Source of the DNA: Citrobacter sp. On2M
Lineage (GTDB): Bacteria; Pseudomonadota; Gammaproteobacteria; Enterobacterales; Enterobacteriaceae
Assembly: GCF_018035235.1 (NCBI RefSeq)
Contig: NZ_WPCV01000003.1
Span: 248,001 to 312,000, forward strand
Direction: 5' to 3'
DNA length: 64,000 nucleotides
The notes under the pieces are model-generated. The model searched no databases, was not told the origin of the DNA, and was given only the letters and a program-made list of their open reading frames with translations. Below are positions 20,699 to 33,325 of this stretch, in pieces; the first letter of the stretch is position 1; the number at the start of each line of letters is the position of its first letter. A program made the translations under genes and the position numbers.

Positions 20699-22627
20699 AT
20701 GAGTTATCAGGTCTTAGCCCGAAAATGGCGCCCACAAACCTTTGCTGACGTCGTCGGCCAGGAACATGTGCTGACGGCACTGGCGAACGGCTTGTCGTTA
20801 GGGCGTATTCATCATGCTTATTTGTTTTCCGGCACCCGTGGCGTCGGAAAAACCTCTATCGCCCGCTTGCTGGCGAAGGGATTAAACTGTGAAACCGGCA
20901 TCACCGCGACGCCGTGCGGCGTGTGCGATAACTGCCGGGAAATTGAGCAGGGGCGTTTTGTCGATTTGATTGAAATCGATGCCGCCTCACGCACCAAAGT
21001 CGAAGACACTCGCGATCTGCTGGATAACGTCCAGTACGCGCCTGCGCGCGGGCGATTTAAGGTCTATTTGATCGACGAAGTGCACATGCTGTCGCGCCAC
21101 AGCTTTAATGCCTTGCTGAAAACGCTCGAAGAGCCGCCCGCGCACGTCAAGTTCCTGCTGGCGACTACCGATCCGCAGAAGCTGCCGGTGACCATCCTGT
21201 CGCGCTGTCTGCAATTCCATCTTAAAGCGCTGGATGTCGAACAGATTCGCCATCAGCTTGAGCATATTCTCAAAGAAGAGCATATCGCCCATGAACCGCG
21301 TGCGCTGCAACTGCTGGCTCGCGCCGCGGACGGCAGCCTGCGCGATGCGCTAAGTTTGACCGATCAGGCGATCGCCAGCGGCGATGGTCAGGTCTCGACC
21401 GACGCGGTCAGCACCATGCTCGGCACGCTGGACGACGACCAGGCACTCTCGCTTGTTGAAGCGGTTGTGGCCGCCGACGGCGAACGCGTGATGACGTTGG
21501 TTAACGACGCTGCCGCGCGCGGTATTGAATGGGAAGCGTTGCTGGTAGAAATGTCGGCTTTACTGCATCGTATTGCCATGGTTCAGCTTTCACCTGCCGC
21601 GCTCGGCAGCGATATGGCCGCCATTGAACAGCGTATGCGTGAACTGGCGCGAATCGTCCCGCCAACCGATGTGCAGCTTTATTATCAGACCCTGTTAATC
21701 GGGCGCAAAGAGCTGCCGTATGCGCCGGACAGACGAATGGGCGTCGAAATGACGCTGCTGCGTGCGCTGGCTTTTCATCCGCGCATGCCGCTCCCGGAAC
21801 CTGAAGTTCCGCGTCAGTCGTTTGCCCCGGTCGCACCCACTGCGGTGATAACCCCAACGCAGGTGCCGCAGCAGCCTGCGTCAGCGCAACAGCAACAGAA
21901 TGTGCCGCTCTCCGATGCTACCAGCCAGGTGCTGGCTGCACGTAGCCAGCTGCAACGCGCCCAGGGAGCAACCAAACCAAAAAAGAGTGAACCGGCAGCC
22001 GCTTCCCGCGCGCGGCCGGTGAATAATGCTGCGCTGGAAAGACTGGCTTCGGTGTCGGAACGTGTTCAGGCGCGTCCGGCGGTCTCTGCGCTGGAAAAGG
22101 CTCCGGCGAAGAAAGAAGCGTATCGCTGGAAGGCGACCAATCCTGTTGCAGAAGTTAAAGACGTCGTTGCCACGCCGAAAGCGCTGAAAAAAGCGCTTGA
22201 GCATGAAAAAACGCCGGAACTGGCGGCAAAGCTTGCGGCTGAAGCTATTGAACGCGATCCGTGGGCAGCCCAGGTAAGCCAGCTCTCGCTACCTAAACTT
22301 GTGGAGCAGGTGGCGCTTAATGCCTGGAAAGAAGAGGATGGCAACATGGTGCGCCTGCACCTGCGTTCCACGCAGCGGCACCTTAATTCCAGTGGCGCGC
22401 AGCAAAAACTGGCCGAAGCATTGAGTACCTTAACGGGGTCAACGGTTGAATTGACCATCGTTGAAGATGATAATCCTGCGGTGCGCACGCCGCTGGAGTG
22501 GCGTCAGGCCATCTATGAAGAGAAGCTCGCGCAGGCGCGTGAGTCGATTATTGCGGATAATAACATCCAGACGCTGCGTCGTTTTTTCGATGCGGACCTG
22601 GATGAAGAAAGTATTCGCCCCATTTGA
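20699..22627 (+). CDS. dnaX: DNA polymerase III subunits tau and gamma
   Basis: 642 residues for full-length tau (E. coli 643). The clamp-loader AAA+ core has Walker A GTRGVGKTS at residues 45-53, the zinc site Cys64, Cys73, Cys76, Cys79, a Walker B LIDEVHMLS and the SRC sensor motif. The region from about 365-500 is a Pro/Ala/Gln-rich linker, followed by the DnaB- and alpha-binding domains IV-V. A conserved -1 frameshift signal at codons 427-430 gives the short gamma form. It loads the sliding clamp and couples the polymerases to helicase. ybaB-recR follow, probably in the same operon. Confidence 0.98.
   Translation: MSYQVLARKWRPQTFADVVGQEHVLTALANGLSLGRIHHAYLFSGTRGVGKTSIARLLAKGLNCETGITATPCGVCDNCREIEQGRFVDLIEIDAASRTKVEDTRDLLDNVQYAPARGRFKVYLIDEVHMLSRHSFNALLKTLEEPPAHVKFLLATTDPQKLPVTILSRCLQFHLKALDVEQIRHQLEHILKEEHIAHEPRALQLLARAADGSLRDALSLTDQAIASGDGQVSTDAVSTMLGTLDDDQALSLVEAVVAADGERVMTLVNDAAARGIEWEALLVEMSALLHRIAMVQLSPAALGSDMAAIEQRMRELARIVPPTDVQLYYQTLLIGRKELPYAPDRRMGVEMTLLRALAFHPRMPLPEPEVPRQSFAPVAPTAVITPTQVPQQPASAQQQQNVPLSDATSQVLAARSQLQRAQGATKPKKSEPAAASRARPVNNAALERLASVSERVQARPAVSALEKAPAKKEAYRWKATNPVAEVKDVVATPKALKKALEHEKTPELAAKLAAEAIERDPWAAQVSQLSLPKLVEQVALNAWKEEDGNMVRLHLRSTQRHLNSSGAQQKLAEALSTLTGSTVELTIVEDDNPAVRTPLEWRQAIYEEKLAQARESIIADNNIQTLRRFFDADLDEESIRPI
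21963..22020 (+). promoter_or_regulatory. Programmed -1 ribosomal frameshift signal in dnaX
   Basis: The heptamer A AAA AAG lies at 21979-21985 in the correct phase, on codons 428-429. A Shine-Dalgarno-like AGGGAGC at 21963-21969 is ten bases upstream. An imperfect GC-rich hairpin at 21991-22020 (ACCGG...CCGGT) is just downstream. After slippage the ribosome reads GAG then TGA at 21988-21990, giving a 430-residue gamma ending in Lys-Lys-Glu. Confidence 0.93.
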
Positions 22628-22669
22628 TCGTCAGCCAAATGGTTTGACGGTCGTCATCCCTTAACGTGA

Positions 22670-23013
<344 letters not shown>

Positions 23014-23014
<1 letters not shown>

Positions 23015-23619
23015 TGCAAACCAGCCCGCTGTTAACTCAGCTTATGGAAGCACTGCGCTGTCTGCCGGGCGTTGGTCCGAAGTCTGCGCAGCGCATGGCG
23101 TTCACGCTGCTTCAGCGCGATCGCAGCGGCGGGATGCGTCTGGCGCAGGCGTTAACGAAGGCGATGTCGGAAATCGGCCACTGTGCCGATTGCCGCACTT
23201 TCACCGAGCAGGACGTCTGCAACATCTGCTCGAACCCGCGTCGCCAGGAAAACGGTCAGATTTGCGTGGTGGAGAGTCCGGCGGACATCTACGCCATTGA
23301 GCAAACCGGGCAATTTTCCGGACGTTACTTCGTGCTTATGGGACACCTGTCGCCGTTGGACGGTATCGGGCCGGATGACATCGGGCTGGATCGTCTTGAA
23401 CAGCGACTGGCGTCTGAGCAAATCAACGAACTGATCCTTGCGACTAATCCCACGGTCGAAGGAGAAGCGACCGCCAACTATATTGCTGAGCTTTGCATGC
23501 AGTATGGCGTTGAAGCCAGCCGTATCGCCCATGGCGTTCCGGTCGGCGGCGAGCTGGAAATGGTCGATGGCACCACGCTATCGCACTCTCTGGCAGGACG
23601 GCACAAGATTAAATTCTGA
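23014..23619 (+). CDS. recR: Recombination mediator protein RecR
   Basis: 201 residues, standard length. An N-terminal helix-hairpin-helix ([13 protein letters not shown], residues 17-29) is followed by a zinc finger with Cys57, Cys60, Cys69 and Cys72, a Toprim domain ([15 protein letters not shown]), and a Walker B-like C-terminus. With RecO and RecF it loads RecA on SSB-coated gaps. The start codon overlaps the ybaB stop. The htpG heat-shock promoter begins 30 bases after the recR stop. Confidence 0.97.
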
Positions 23620-23648
23620 ACAAACGGAGGCCGCGACGGCGGCTTCCG

Positions 23649-23677
23649 CTTGAAATCCTTCCCGCTTGTCCCCATTT
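23649..23677 (+). promoter_or_regulatory. Sigma-32 heat-shock promoter of htpG
   Basis: CTTGAAA at 23649-23655 and CCCCATTT at 23670-23677 are separated by 14 bases. Both boxes and the spacing match the RpoH consensus. The htpG ATG is 53 bases downstream. Confidence 0.9.
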
Positions 23678-23729
23678 CACCCTCAACGTGTTTTTACCAT
23701 TGAAAATGGCATTGTTGAGGTAGATCTAC

Positions 23730-25604
23730 ATGAAAGGACAAGAAACTCGTGGTTTTCAGTCAGAAGTAAAACAGCTTCTGCACCTGATGATCCATTCTCT
23801 GTATTCCAATAAAGAAATCTTCCTGCGTGAGCTTATCTCTAACGCCTCGGATGCGGCAGACAAGCTGCGTTTCCGCGCACTGTCTAACCCGGATCTGTAT
23901 GAAGGTGACGGTGAGCTGCGTGTGCGTGTTTCCTTCGATAAAGATAAGTGTACGTTGACCATTGCCGATAACGGCGTGGGGATGAACCGTGATGACGTTA
24001 TCGATCATCTGGGGACCATTGCGAAATCCGGCACCAAATCTTTCCTCGAATCCATGGGTTCCGATCAGGCGAAAGACAGCCAGTTGATCGGTCAGTTCGG
24101 GGTTGGCTTCTACTCAGCCTTCATCGTGGCGGACAAAGTCACCGTGCGTACCCGTGCTGCGGGTGATAAACCGGAAAACGGCGTGTTCTGGGAGTCTGCG
24201 GGCGAGGGTGAGTACACCGTTGCTGATATCACCAAAGACGATCGCGGCACCGAAATCACTCTGCATCTGCGCGAAGGCGAAGACGAGTTCCTCGATGACT
24301 GGCGCGTACGTTCCATCATTAGCAAATATTCCGACCATATCGCGCTGCCGGTAGAGATCGAAAAAACCGAAGAGAAAGACGGCGAGACCGTGGTTTCCTG
24401 GGAAAAGATCAACAAGGCGCAGGCGTTGTGGACGCGTAACAAGTCGGAAATCAAAGACGACGAATACAACGAATTCTATAAGCATATCGCCCACGATTTC
24501 ACCGACCCGCTGACCTGGAGCCACAATCGTGTGGAAGGTAAGCAGGAGTACACCAGCCTGCTGTATATCCCATCGCAGGCGCCGTGGGATATGTGGAACC
24601 GCGATCACAAGCATGGTCTGAAACTGTACGTCCAGCGTGTATTCATCATGGACGATGCCGAGCAGTTCATGCCGAACTACCTGCGCTTTGTCCGTGGTCT
24701 GATAGATTCTAACGATCTTCCGCTGAACGTCTCCCGTGAGATCCTGCAGGACAGCACCGTCACCCGTAACCTGCGCAGCGCGCTGACCAAACGCGTACTG
24801 CAGATGCTGGAAAAACTGGCGAAAGACGACGCGGAAAAATACCAGACCTTCTGGAAACAGTTTGGTCTGGTTCTGAAAGAAGGCCCGGCGGAAGACCATG
24901 CTAATCAGGAAACTATCGCCAAACTGATGCGCTTCGCGTCTACGCATACTGACTCCTCCGCACAGACCGTGTCGCTGGAAGACTACGTTGCGCGGATGAA
25001 AGAAGGGCAGGAGAAAATCTACTACATCACCGCAGACAGCTATGCGGCGGCGAAGAGCAGCCCGCACCTGGAACTGCTGCGTAAGAAAGGCATCGAAGTG
25101 CTGCTGCTTTCTGACCGCATCGATGAGTGGATGATGAACTACCTGACCGAGTTCGATGGCAAACCATTCCAGTCCGTGGCCAAAGCCGACGAGTCCATCG
25201 ACAAACTGGCGGATGAAGTTGACGAATCGGCAAAAGAAGCGGAAAAAGCGCTGACGCCGTTTGTTGAGCGCGTGAAAACCTTGCTGGGCGATCGCGTAAA
25301 AGAAGTGCGTCTAACTCACCGTCTGACCGACACACCGGCTATCGTCACCACCGATGCGGATGAAATGAGCACCCAGATGGCGAAACTGTTCGCCGCTGCG
25401 GGCCAGGCGGTACCGGAAGTGAAATATATCTTTGAACTGAACCCGGACCACGTGCTGGTAAAACGCACGGCGGATACTCAGGACGAAGCGCAGTTCAAAG
25501 AGTGGGTTGAACTGCTGCTGGATCAGGCGCTGTTTGCCGAGCGTGGCACGCTGGAAGATCCGAACCAGTTCATCCGCCGTATGAACCAGTTGCTGGTATC
25601 CTGA
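23730..25604 (+). CDS. htpG: Molecular chaperone HtpG (Hsp90)
   Basis: 624 residues, the usual length. The N-terminal GHKL ATPase domain has the motifs [20 protein letters not shown] and [11 protein letters not shown]. It is followed by the middle domain with the catalytic Arg region and the C-terminal dimerisation domain. It remodels clients with DnaK after heat stress in the cytosol. A sigma-32 promoter lies directly upstream and a perfect palindromic terminator follows. Long antisense open frames within the gene are codon-bias shadows. Confidence 0.98.
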   Translation: MKGQETRGFQSEVKQLLHLMIHSLYSNKEIFLRELISNASDAADKLRFRALSNPDLYEGDGELRVRVSFDKDKCTLTIADNGVGMNRDDVIDHLGTIAKSGTKSFLESMGSDQAKDSQLIGQFGVGFYSAFIVADKVTVRTRAAGDKPENGVFWESAGEGEYTVADITKDDRGTEITLHLREGEDEFLDDWRVRSIISKYSDHIALPVEIEKTEEKDGETVVSWEKINKAQALWTRNKSEIKDDEYNEFYKHIAHDFTDPLTWSHNRVEGKQEYTSLLYIPSQAPWDMWNRDHKHGLKLYVQRVFIMDDAEQFMPNYLRFVRGLIDSNDLPLNVSREILQDSTVTRNLRSALTKRVLQMLEKLAKDDAEKYQTFWKQFGLVLKEGPAEDHANQETIAKLMRFASTHTDSSAQTVSLEDYVARMKEGQEKIYYITADSYAAAKSSPHLELLRKKGIEVLLLSDRIDEWMMNYLTEFDGKPFQSVAKADESIDKLADEVDESAKEAEKALTPFVERVKTLLGDRVKEVRLTHRLTDTPAIVTTDADEMSTQMAKLFAAAGQAVPEVKYIFELNPDHVLVKRTADTQDEAQFKEWVELLLDQALFAERGTLEDPNQFIRRMNQLLVS

Positions 25605-25619
25605 TAGCGATAATGTGAT

Positions 25620-25652
25620 GCCGGATGGCGCTAGCGCCATCCGGCTTTTTTT
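25620..25652 (+). terminator. Perfect REP-like palindromic terminator after htpG
   Basis: GCCGGATGGCGCT is followed at once by its exact reverse complement AGCGCCATCCGGC (25620-25645), then seven Ts. The arms carry the REP core GCCGGATGGCG, so a REP sequence here also serves as a rho-independent terminator. Confidence 0.85.
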
Positions 25653-25748
25653 CGCCTTCTGAACTCAATTTTCCATCATTAACCGTTTCAGCGCAGGCAC
25701 CTTCCTTGAGCCAATTGCGTGATGGTGGTATCGTTTAGCGCTTTTTAA

Positions 25749-26426
<678 letters not shown>

Positions 26427-26442
26427 TTTTTAACGCAGTTAA

Positions 26443-26516
26443 TGCCGGATGGCGGTGGATACACCTTATCCGGCCTACGATTCTTTGTAGGCCTGATAAG
26501 CGTAGCGCCATCAGGC
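26443..26516. repeat. BIME between adk and hemH
   Basis: GCCGGATGGCGG...CCTTATCCGGCCTAC and GTAGGCCTGATAAGCG...GCCATCAGGC form two REP units in opposite orientation. This is the classical enterobacterial BIME layout. Confidence 0.88.
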
Positions 26517-26597
26517 AAATTCTCGTCTTACCTTTCACAGCAATTAGTTCTTCTTTACCGCTTTTCCGCTACAATTATCAACAATTTGAATCGATAA

Positions 26598-28525
<1,928 letters not shown>

Positions 28526-28676
28526 AAAACGCTCCTTGTAAAGGTGAGTTATTGTAGAAATTAATCCTGGATAAACTGCGATCTCACCGTCCGATATTGA
28601 AACTCAGCGCCGCATCGCATGCGCAGCAGGGAATGTGCTACCATGCATCGCTCAGTTAACCACCCTAAAATCGACC

Positions 28677-29981
28677 ATGAAATTTCCCGGTAAACGTAAA
28701 TCCAAACACTATTTTCCCGTCAGCGCGCGCGATCCGTTGCTGCAACAAATTCAACCAGAAAATGAAACCAGCGCTGCCTGGGTGGTGGGCATTGACCAGA
28801 CGCTGGTAGATATTGAAGCCAAAGTAGATGATGACTTTGTCAAACGTTATGGATTAAGCGCCGGGCACTCTCTGGTGATTGCCGATGATGTCGCTGAAGC
28901 GCTCTACCAGGAGCTGGTGCGCGAAAATTTGATCACCCATCAGTTTGCGGGCGGTACTATCGGTAACACCATGCACAACTACTCCGTGTTGGCGGATGAC
29001 CGCTCGGTGCTACTGGGCGTGATGTGCAGCAATATCGAGATCGGCAGCTATGCGTACCGCTATTTGTGCAATACCTCCAGCCGTACCGATCTGAACTACC
29101 TGCAAGGCGTTAATGGACCGATTGGCCGCTGCTTTACGCTGATTGGCGAATCCGGAGAGCGTACCTTCGCCATCAGCCCCGGACATATGAACAAACTGCG
29201 AGCGGATAGCATCCCTGAATCCGTCATTGCTGGTGCGTCCGCGCTGGTGCTGACGTCCTATCTGGTGCGCTGCGAACCGGGCGAGCCGATGCCGGAAGCA
29301 ACCATGAAGGCGATTGAATATGCCAAAAAACACAATGTGCCGGTGGTACTGACGCTGGGCACCAAATTCGTTATTGCCGATAATCCGCAGTGGTGGCAAG
29401 CATTTCTGAAAGAGCATGTCTCTATTCTGGCGATGAATGAAGAAGAGGCCGAAGCGCTGACCGGCGAGAACGATCCGCTACTGGCGTCCGACAAGGCGCT
29501 GGACTGGGTGGATCTGGTGCTGTGCACTGCGGGCCCGGCGGGTCTGTATATGGCGGGCTTTACGGAAGAAGAAGTCAAACGTAAAACCCAGCATCCGCTG
29601 CTGCCTGGGGCGATTGCCGAATTTAACCAATACGAATTTAGCCGCGCCATGCGTCATAAAGACTGTACGAATCCGCTACGTGTGTATTCGCACATCGCGC
29701 CGTATATGGGCGGGCCAGAAAAGATCATGAACACCAACGGTGCTGGTGACGGCGCGCTGGCGGCATTGCTGCATGATATTACTGCCAACAGCTATCACCG
29801 TAGCAACGTGCCTAACTCCAGCAAGCACAAGTTCACCTGGCTGACCTATTCGTCATTAGCGCAGGTGTGTAAATATGCTAACCGAGTGAGTTACCAGGTG
29901 CTGAACCAGCATTCCCCGCGTCTGACGCGCGGCTTGCCGGAACGTGAGGACAGCCTGGAAGAGTCGTACTGGGATCGTTAA
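28677..29981 (+). CDS. gsk: Inosine-guanosine kinase
   Basis: 434 residues from the ATG at 28677 (MKFPGKRKSKHYFPV), equal to E. coli Gsk; upstream in-frame codons are not conserved. It is a PfkB-family kinase, with the C-terminal signature NTNGAGDGALAALLHDI containing the catalytic Asp. It phosphorylates guanosine and inosine for purine salvage, complementing Apt upstream. It is divergent from aes and followed by a REP. Confidence 0.97.
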   Translation: MKFPGKRKSKHYFPVSARDPLLQQIQPENETSAAWVVGIDQTLVDIEAKVDDDFVKRYGLSAGHSLVIADDVAEALYQELVRENLITHQFAGGTIGNTMHNYSVLADDRSVLLGVMCSNIEIGSYAYRYLCNTSSRTDLNYLQGVNGPIGRCFTLIGESGERTFAISPGHMNKLRADSIPESVIAGASALVLTSYLVRCEPGEPMPEATMKAIEYAKKHNVPVVLTLGTKFVIADNPQWWQAFLKEHVSILAMNEEEAEALTGENDPLLASDKALDWVDLVLCTAGPAGLYMAGFTEEEVKRKTQHPLLPGAIAEFNQYEFSRAMRHKDCTNPLRVYSHIAPYMGGPEKIMNTNGAGDGALAALLHDITANSYHRSNVPNSSKHKFTWLTYSSLAQVCKYANRVSYQVLNQHSPRLTRGLPEREDSLEESYWDR

Positions 29982-29992
29982 ATCTTGCGTAG

Positions 29993-30019
29993 GCCGGATA
30001 AGCGATAACGCTATCCGGC
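29993..30019. repeat. Single REP between gsk and ybaL
   Basis: GCCGGATAAGCG and CGCTATCCGGC form an imperfect hairpin around ATAA. It lies 12 bases after gsk and 9 bases before the convergent ybaL stop. Confidence 0.8.
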
Positions 30020-30027
30020 ACGTAACA

Positions 30028-31707
30028 TTAACTGGCAGTAGCAACTTCACCAGCAGGCGGCGTTTCAATCAGCTCCAGCATGGTGCGGGCGATTTCACGC
30101 TCACCCATGACCACCTGATTGGCGCCCCGCTCGGTAATGTATTCCACTTCATCGTCATAATGCGCGCGGGCGATAATCTCAATCGACGGGCACTTTTCAC
30201 GAGCTGAAGCGACAATTTCACCCGCTTCATAGCCATTCGGAATGGTCAGCAGCAGCCAGCGTGCGCAATCCAGGTGCGCCAGACCCATAATTTCCTCATT
30301 AGCAGCGTTGCCCAGCACCGCCAGGATCCCACGCTCGCGCAGTTCATCCACCCGGGTACGCGAGGTTTCGATAACCACCAACGGGATCCCTGCTGCCATC
30401 AGTTTCTCACCCAGCAGGCTGCCGACGCGGCCAAAGCCCACCAGCAAGGCGTGATTACAGATATCCACCGGAATTTGCTTCTCTTCTTCGATGGCTTCTT
30501 CCAGCGTCTGCTCTTCCAGCGTTTCGGTTTTGGCGAGATATTTTTCTAACACTGCGAACAGCACCGGGTTGAGCATAATGGACAGGATAGCCCCTGCCAG
30601 GACCAGATTCTGTCCGGCCTGTGGCAGCAGGTTTAACGCCATTCCCAGACCCGCCAGGATAAAGGCAAACTCACCAATCTGCGCCAGACTGGTGGCAATG
30701 GTGAGTGCTGTGCGTTGGGAGTGACCAAACAGGCGCACCAGGAAATAGGCGGCAACGGATTTACCAAAGACAATAATCGCCAGCGTGCCAAGTACCGCCA
30801 GCGGCTGCTGGATCAAGATTAACGGATCAAACAGCATCCCGACGGATACAAAGAACAATACGGCGAACGCATCGCGCAGCGGCAGAGTATCATGCGCTGC
30901 ACGGTGACTCAGTTCCGATTCATTCAGCACCATACCGGCGAAGAACGCGCCCAGTGCAAAAGAGACATCGAACAATTCCACTGCGCCAAAGGCGATACCT
31001 AATGCCAGGGCAAGGACTGACAGAGTAAACAGTTCTCGTGAGCCGGTTGCGGCGCTACGCGCCATGATCCAGGGCACCAGGCGACGGCCAACCAGCATCA
31101 TAATGGCGATAAACGCCACCACTTTACCGATGGTAATGCCCATATCGACGGCCAGCGATGCAAACCCAACATCTTCTTTTTCCAGCATTCCGGCGACGGC
31201 GGGTAGGAGCACCAGCGTCAGCACCATCATCAGGTCTTCAACAATCAGCCAGCCTATAGCGATTTGCCCGCGCTGGCTGTCAATAAGTTGTCGTTCCTCA
31301 AGAGCACGCAGTAGTACTACGGTACTGGCGGTCGAAAGACACAGTCCAAAGACGATACCCACCATCAGCGACCAGCCCATTACCGCTGAAAGCGCCATAC
31401 CCAGTAGCGTTGCCACCGCTATCTGGGCAATCGCGCCGGGAATGGCGATTGACTTTACCGCCATCAAATCCTTCAGGGAAAAGTGCAGCCCGACGCCGAA
31501 CATCAACAGGATTACGCCAAGCTCAGCCAGTTCAGGCGCGAGTTTGGTATCAGCAACAAAACCAGGTGTAAATGGACCGGCCAGAACGCCCGCTAACAGA
31601 TATCCCACCAGAGGAGAAATACGTAGTTTATTGGCAATCATGCCTAATATAAAAGCGAGCACAAGGCCGCCGACAATGGTGGTGATAAGCGGGGTGGCGT
31701 GATGCAT
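30028..31707 (-). CDS. ybaL: CPA2 cation:proton antiporter YbaL (Kef-type)
   Basis: 559 residues from the ATG at 31705-31707 (MHHATPLITTIVGG); the frame continues upstream by 67 unconserved codons. About twelve membrane helices (residues 5-385) form the Na+/H+ exchanger domain. The C-terminal TrkA-N/RCK domain from about 415 has the NAD-type motif HALLVGFGRVGSLLGEKL. It resembles KefB/KefC but has no adjacent KefF/KefG-type ancillary subunit. The transported ion, probably K+, is not proven. It is in line with fsr but 225 bases downstream of it. Confidence 0.93.
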   Translation of the reverse strand: MHHATPLITTIVGGLVLAFILGMIANKLRISPLVGYLLAGVLAGPFTPGFVADTKLAPELAELGVILLMFGVGLHFSLKDLMAVKSIAIPGAIAQIAVATLLGMALSAVMGWSLMVGIVFGLCLSTASTVVLLRALEERQLIDSQRGQIAIGWLIVEDLMMVLTLVLLPAVAGMLEKEDVGFASLAVDMGITIGKVVAFIAIMMLVGRRLVPWIMARSAATGSRELFTLSVLALALGIAFGAVELFDVSFALGAFFAGMVLNESELSHRAAHDTLPLRDAFAVLFFVSVGMLFDPLILIQQPLAVLGTLAIIVFGKSVAAYFLVRLFGHSQRTALTIATSLAQIGEFAFILAGLGMALNLLPQAGQNLVLAGAILSIMLNPVLFAVLEKYLAKTETLEEQTLEEAIEEEKQIPVDICNHALLVGFGRVGSLLGEKLMAAGIPLVVIETSRTRVDELRERGILAVLGNAANEEIMGLAHLDCARWLLLTIPNGYEAGEIVASAREKCPSIEIIARAHYDDEVEYITERGANQVVMGEREIARTMLELIETPPAGEVATAS

Positions 31708-31898
31708 TCCGTCTCCTTTGGTTGCTGTGTTGATCCTGAAAACCCAAATTCCGAGTAATAGTTTATGACAAATTTGATGTTTATGTTGATGAATAATTAT
31801 TGAATTTTGATGAAAACAGGATTTTAAAGGAAAAAAAGCACGGATCGGAAAACCAGGGGGGGATGTCTGAGGCAAACGCTGATGGTCACTGTAAGTGA

Positions 31899-31927
31899 TG
31901 ACGACCAAAGTCTAGCTTTGGTCGTCA
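31899..31927. repeat. Perfect 12-bp inverted repeat between fsr and ybaL
   Basis: TGACGACCAAAG and CTTTGGTCGTCA flank TCTAG. It is not a REP sequence. It starts 5 bases past the fsr stop in the fsr direction. On the minus strand the T run precedes rather than follows the stem, so it is a poor classical terminator. A transcript-end stabiliser or protein site is possible. Confidence 0.7.
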
Positions 31928-31932
31928 AAAAA

Positions 31933-33153
31933 TCAGGCTTTATGTCGGTTATCAGGTAAGAATATGGTCAGTATCCCCAAAAGTGGCAGGAAAGCACATA
32001 TTTTGTAGACCAAATCGATACTGGTATGGTCGGCAATCAGCCCTAACACCGCGGCTCCCAAGCCACCCATGCCGAAGGCAAAACCGAAAAATAGCCCAGA
32101 AACCATGCCGATACGCCCAGGAAGCAGCTCCTGTGCATAGACCAGAATGGCAGAAAACGCTGATGCGAGGATAAAACCAATGATTACGGTTAAAATCCCG
32201 GTCCATTCCAGCGTTGCATAGGGTAAAACGAGGGTAAATGGCGCTACGCCGAGGATAGAGCCCCAAATAACATATTTTCTGCCAATTTTATCGCCCAATG
32301 GTCCACCAATTACCGTTCCGGCGGCGACGGCAAATAAGAAGGCAAACAGGTGAAACTGGGCATTTTGTACCGATAATCCGAATTTTTGCATCAGATAAAA
32401 GGTGTAATAGCTGCTAATGCTCGCCATATAGAAGTATTTGGAGAAAATCAGCACCAGCAGAATGCTTACCGCCAAAACCACTTTATTACGCGGCAACGGA
32501 TTAACGATGGCGACCTTCGGCTTTCCTTTACTCATCCGATGCTGTGCTGCATACCAACGGCTGATTTGCGCCAGGACGACAATCGCTAATAACGCGGCCA
32601 GCACAAACCAGGCCACATTACCTTTACCGTATGGCGCAATGATGACAGCCGCCAGCAACGGTCCCAGAGAGCTACCGAAGTTACCGCCAACCTGGAAAAT
32701 CGACTGGGCAAGGCCGTGGCGACCACCGGAGGCCATACGCGCCACACGGGACGATTCCGGGTGAAATACCGATGAACCGGTACCAACCAGCGCCGCGGCG
32801 AGCAACACCATATGGAAGCTGCCGGCCATGGCCAGCAAAACAAGCCCGCTCAGCGTGAAGCACATCCCAATGGGCAGCGACCACGGCATCGGGTATTTGT
32901 CCGTCCAGTAACCCACGACCGGTTGTAGCAGCGAGGAAGCAAGCTGGAAGGTCAGGGTAATCATCCCTATCTGCATAAACGTCAGCGAGAACTCTGACTG
33001 TAAAAGCGGATAAATCGCGAGGATCAGCGACTGGATCATATCGTTGAGCAGATGGGAGAGGCTGATTGCCCCTAAAATGCCAAATGAGGTGCGCGCTTTA
33101 GCAACCGACGCTGACGCGCCAGCCGCTGGCTGGGTTGGTTCACTTATTGCCAT
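31933..33153 (-). CDS. fsr: Fosmidomycin resistance efflux protein Fsr
   Basis: A 406-residue major facilitator with twelve predicted membrane helices and the loop motif GYWTDKYPMPW between helices 2 and 3; a second such loop GGPLGDKIGRKYV follows helix 8. It matches E. coli Fsr, which exports fosmidomycin and some other drugs by proton antiport. The N-terminus is Ala/Ser/Pro-rich and cytoplasmic. It is divergent from ushA with a 172-base shared region. Confidence 0.94.
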   Translation of the reverse strand: MAISEPTQPAAGASASVAKARTSFGILGAISLSHLLNDMIQSLILAIYPLLQSEFSLTFMQIGMITLTFQLASSLLQPVVGYWTDKYPMPWSLPIGMCFTLSGLVLLAMAGSFHMVLLAAALVGTGSSVFHPESSRVARMASGGRHGLAQSIFQVGGNFGSSLGPLLAAVIIAPYGKGNVAWFVLAALLAIVVLAQISRWYAAQHRMSKGKPKVAIVNPLPRNKVVLAVSILLVLIFSKYFYMASISSYYTFYLMQKFGLSVQNAQFHLFAFLFAVAAGTVIGGPLGDKIGRKYVIWGSILGVAPFTLVLPYATLEWTGILTVIIGFILASAFSAILVYAQELLPGRIGMVSGLFFGFAFGMGGLGAAVLGLIADHTSIDLVYKICAFLPLLGILTIFLPDNRHKA

Positions 33154-33325
33154 AGAAAGTCACTTCTGTTTGGTTGCGATTATGAGGGTAATCTAATTTG
33201 TTATTATTACCTGACTAACATACCTGCGGAAGGTGTTTGAAGGAAGTCTCATTTCTGAAAACATTTTCGACTATTATTTCATATCATTGTAATTTCAGTC
33301 GTTGATTTTGGCTCAGGGAGAGTAC

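Noticed and set aside
24114-25067. 317-codon antisense frame inside htpG
   Set aside because: Long antisense frames arise from GC-biased codon use in highly expressed genes; there is no start signal and htpG is certain.
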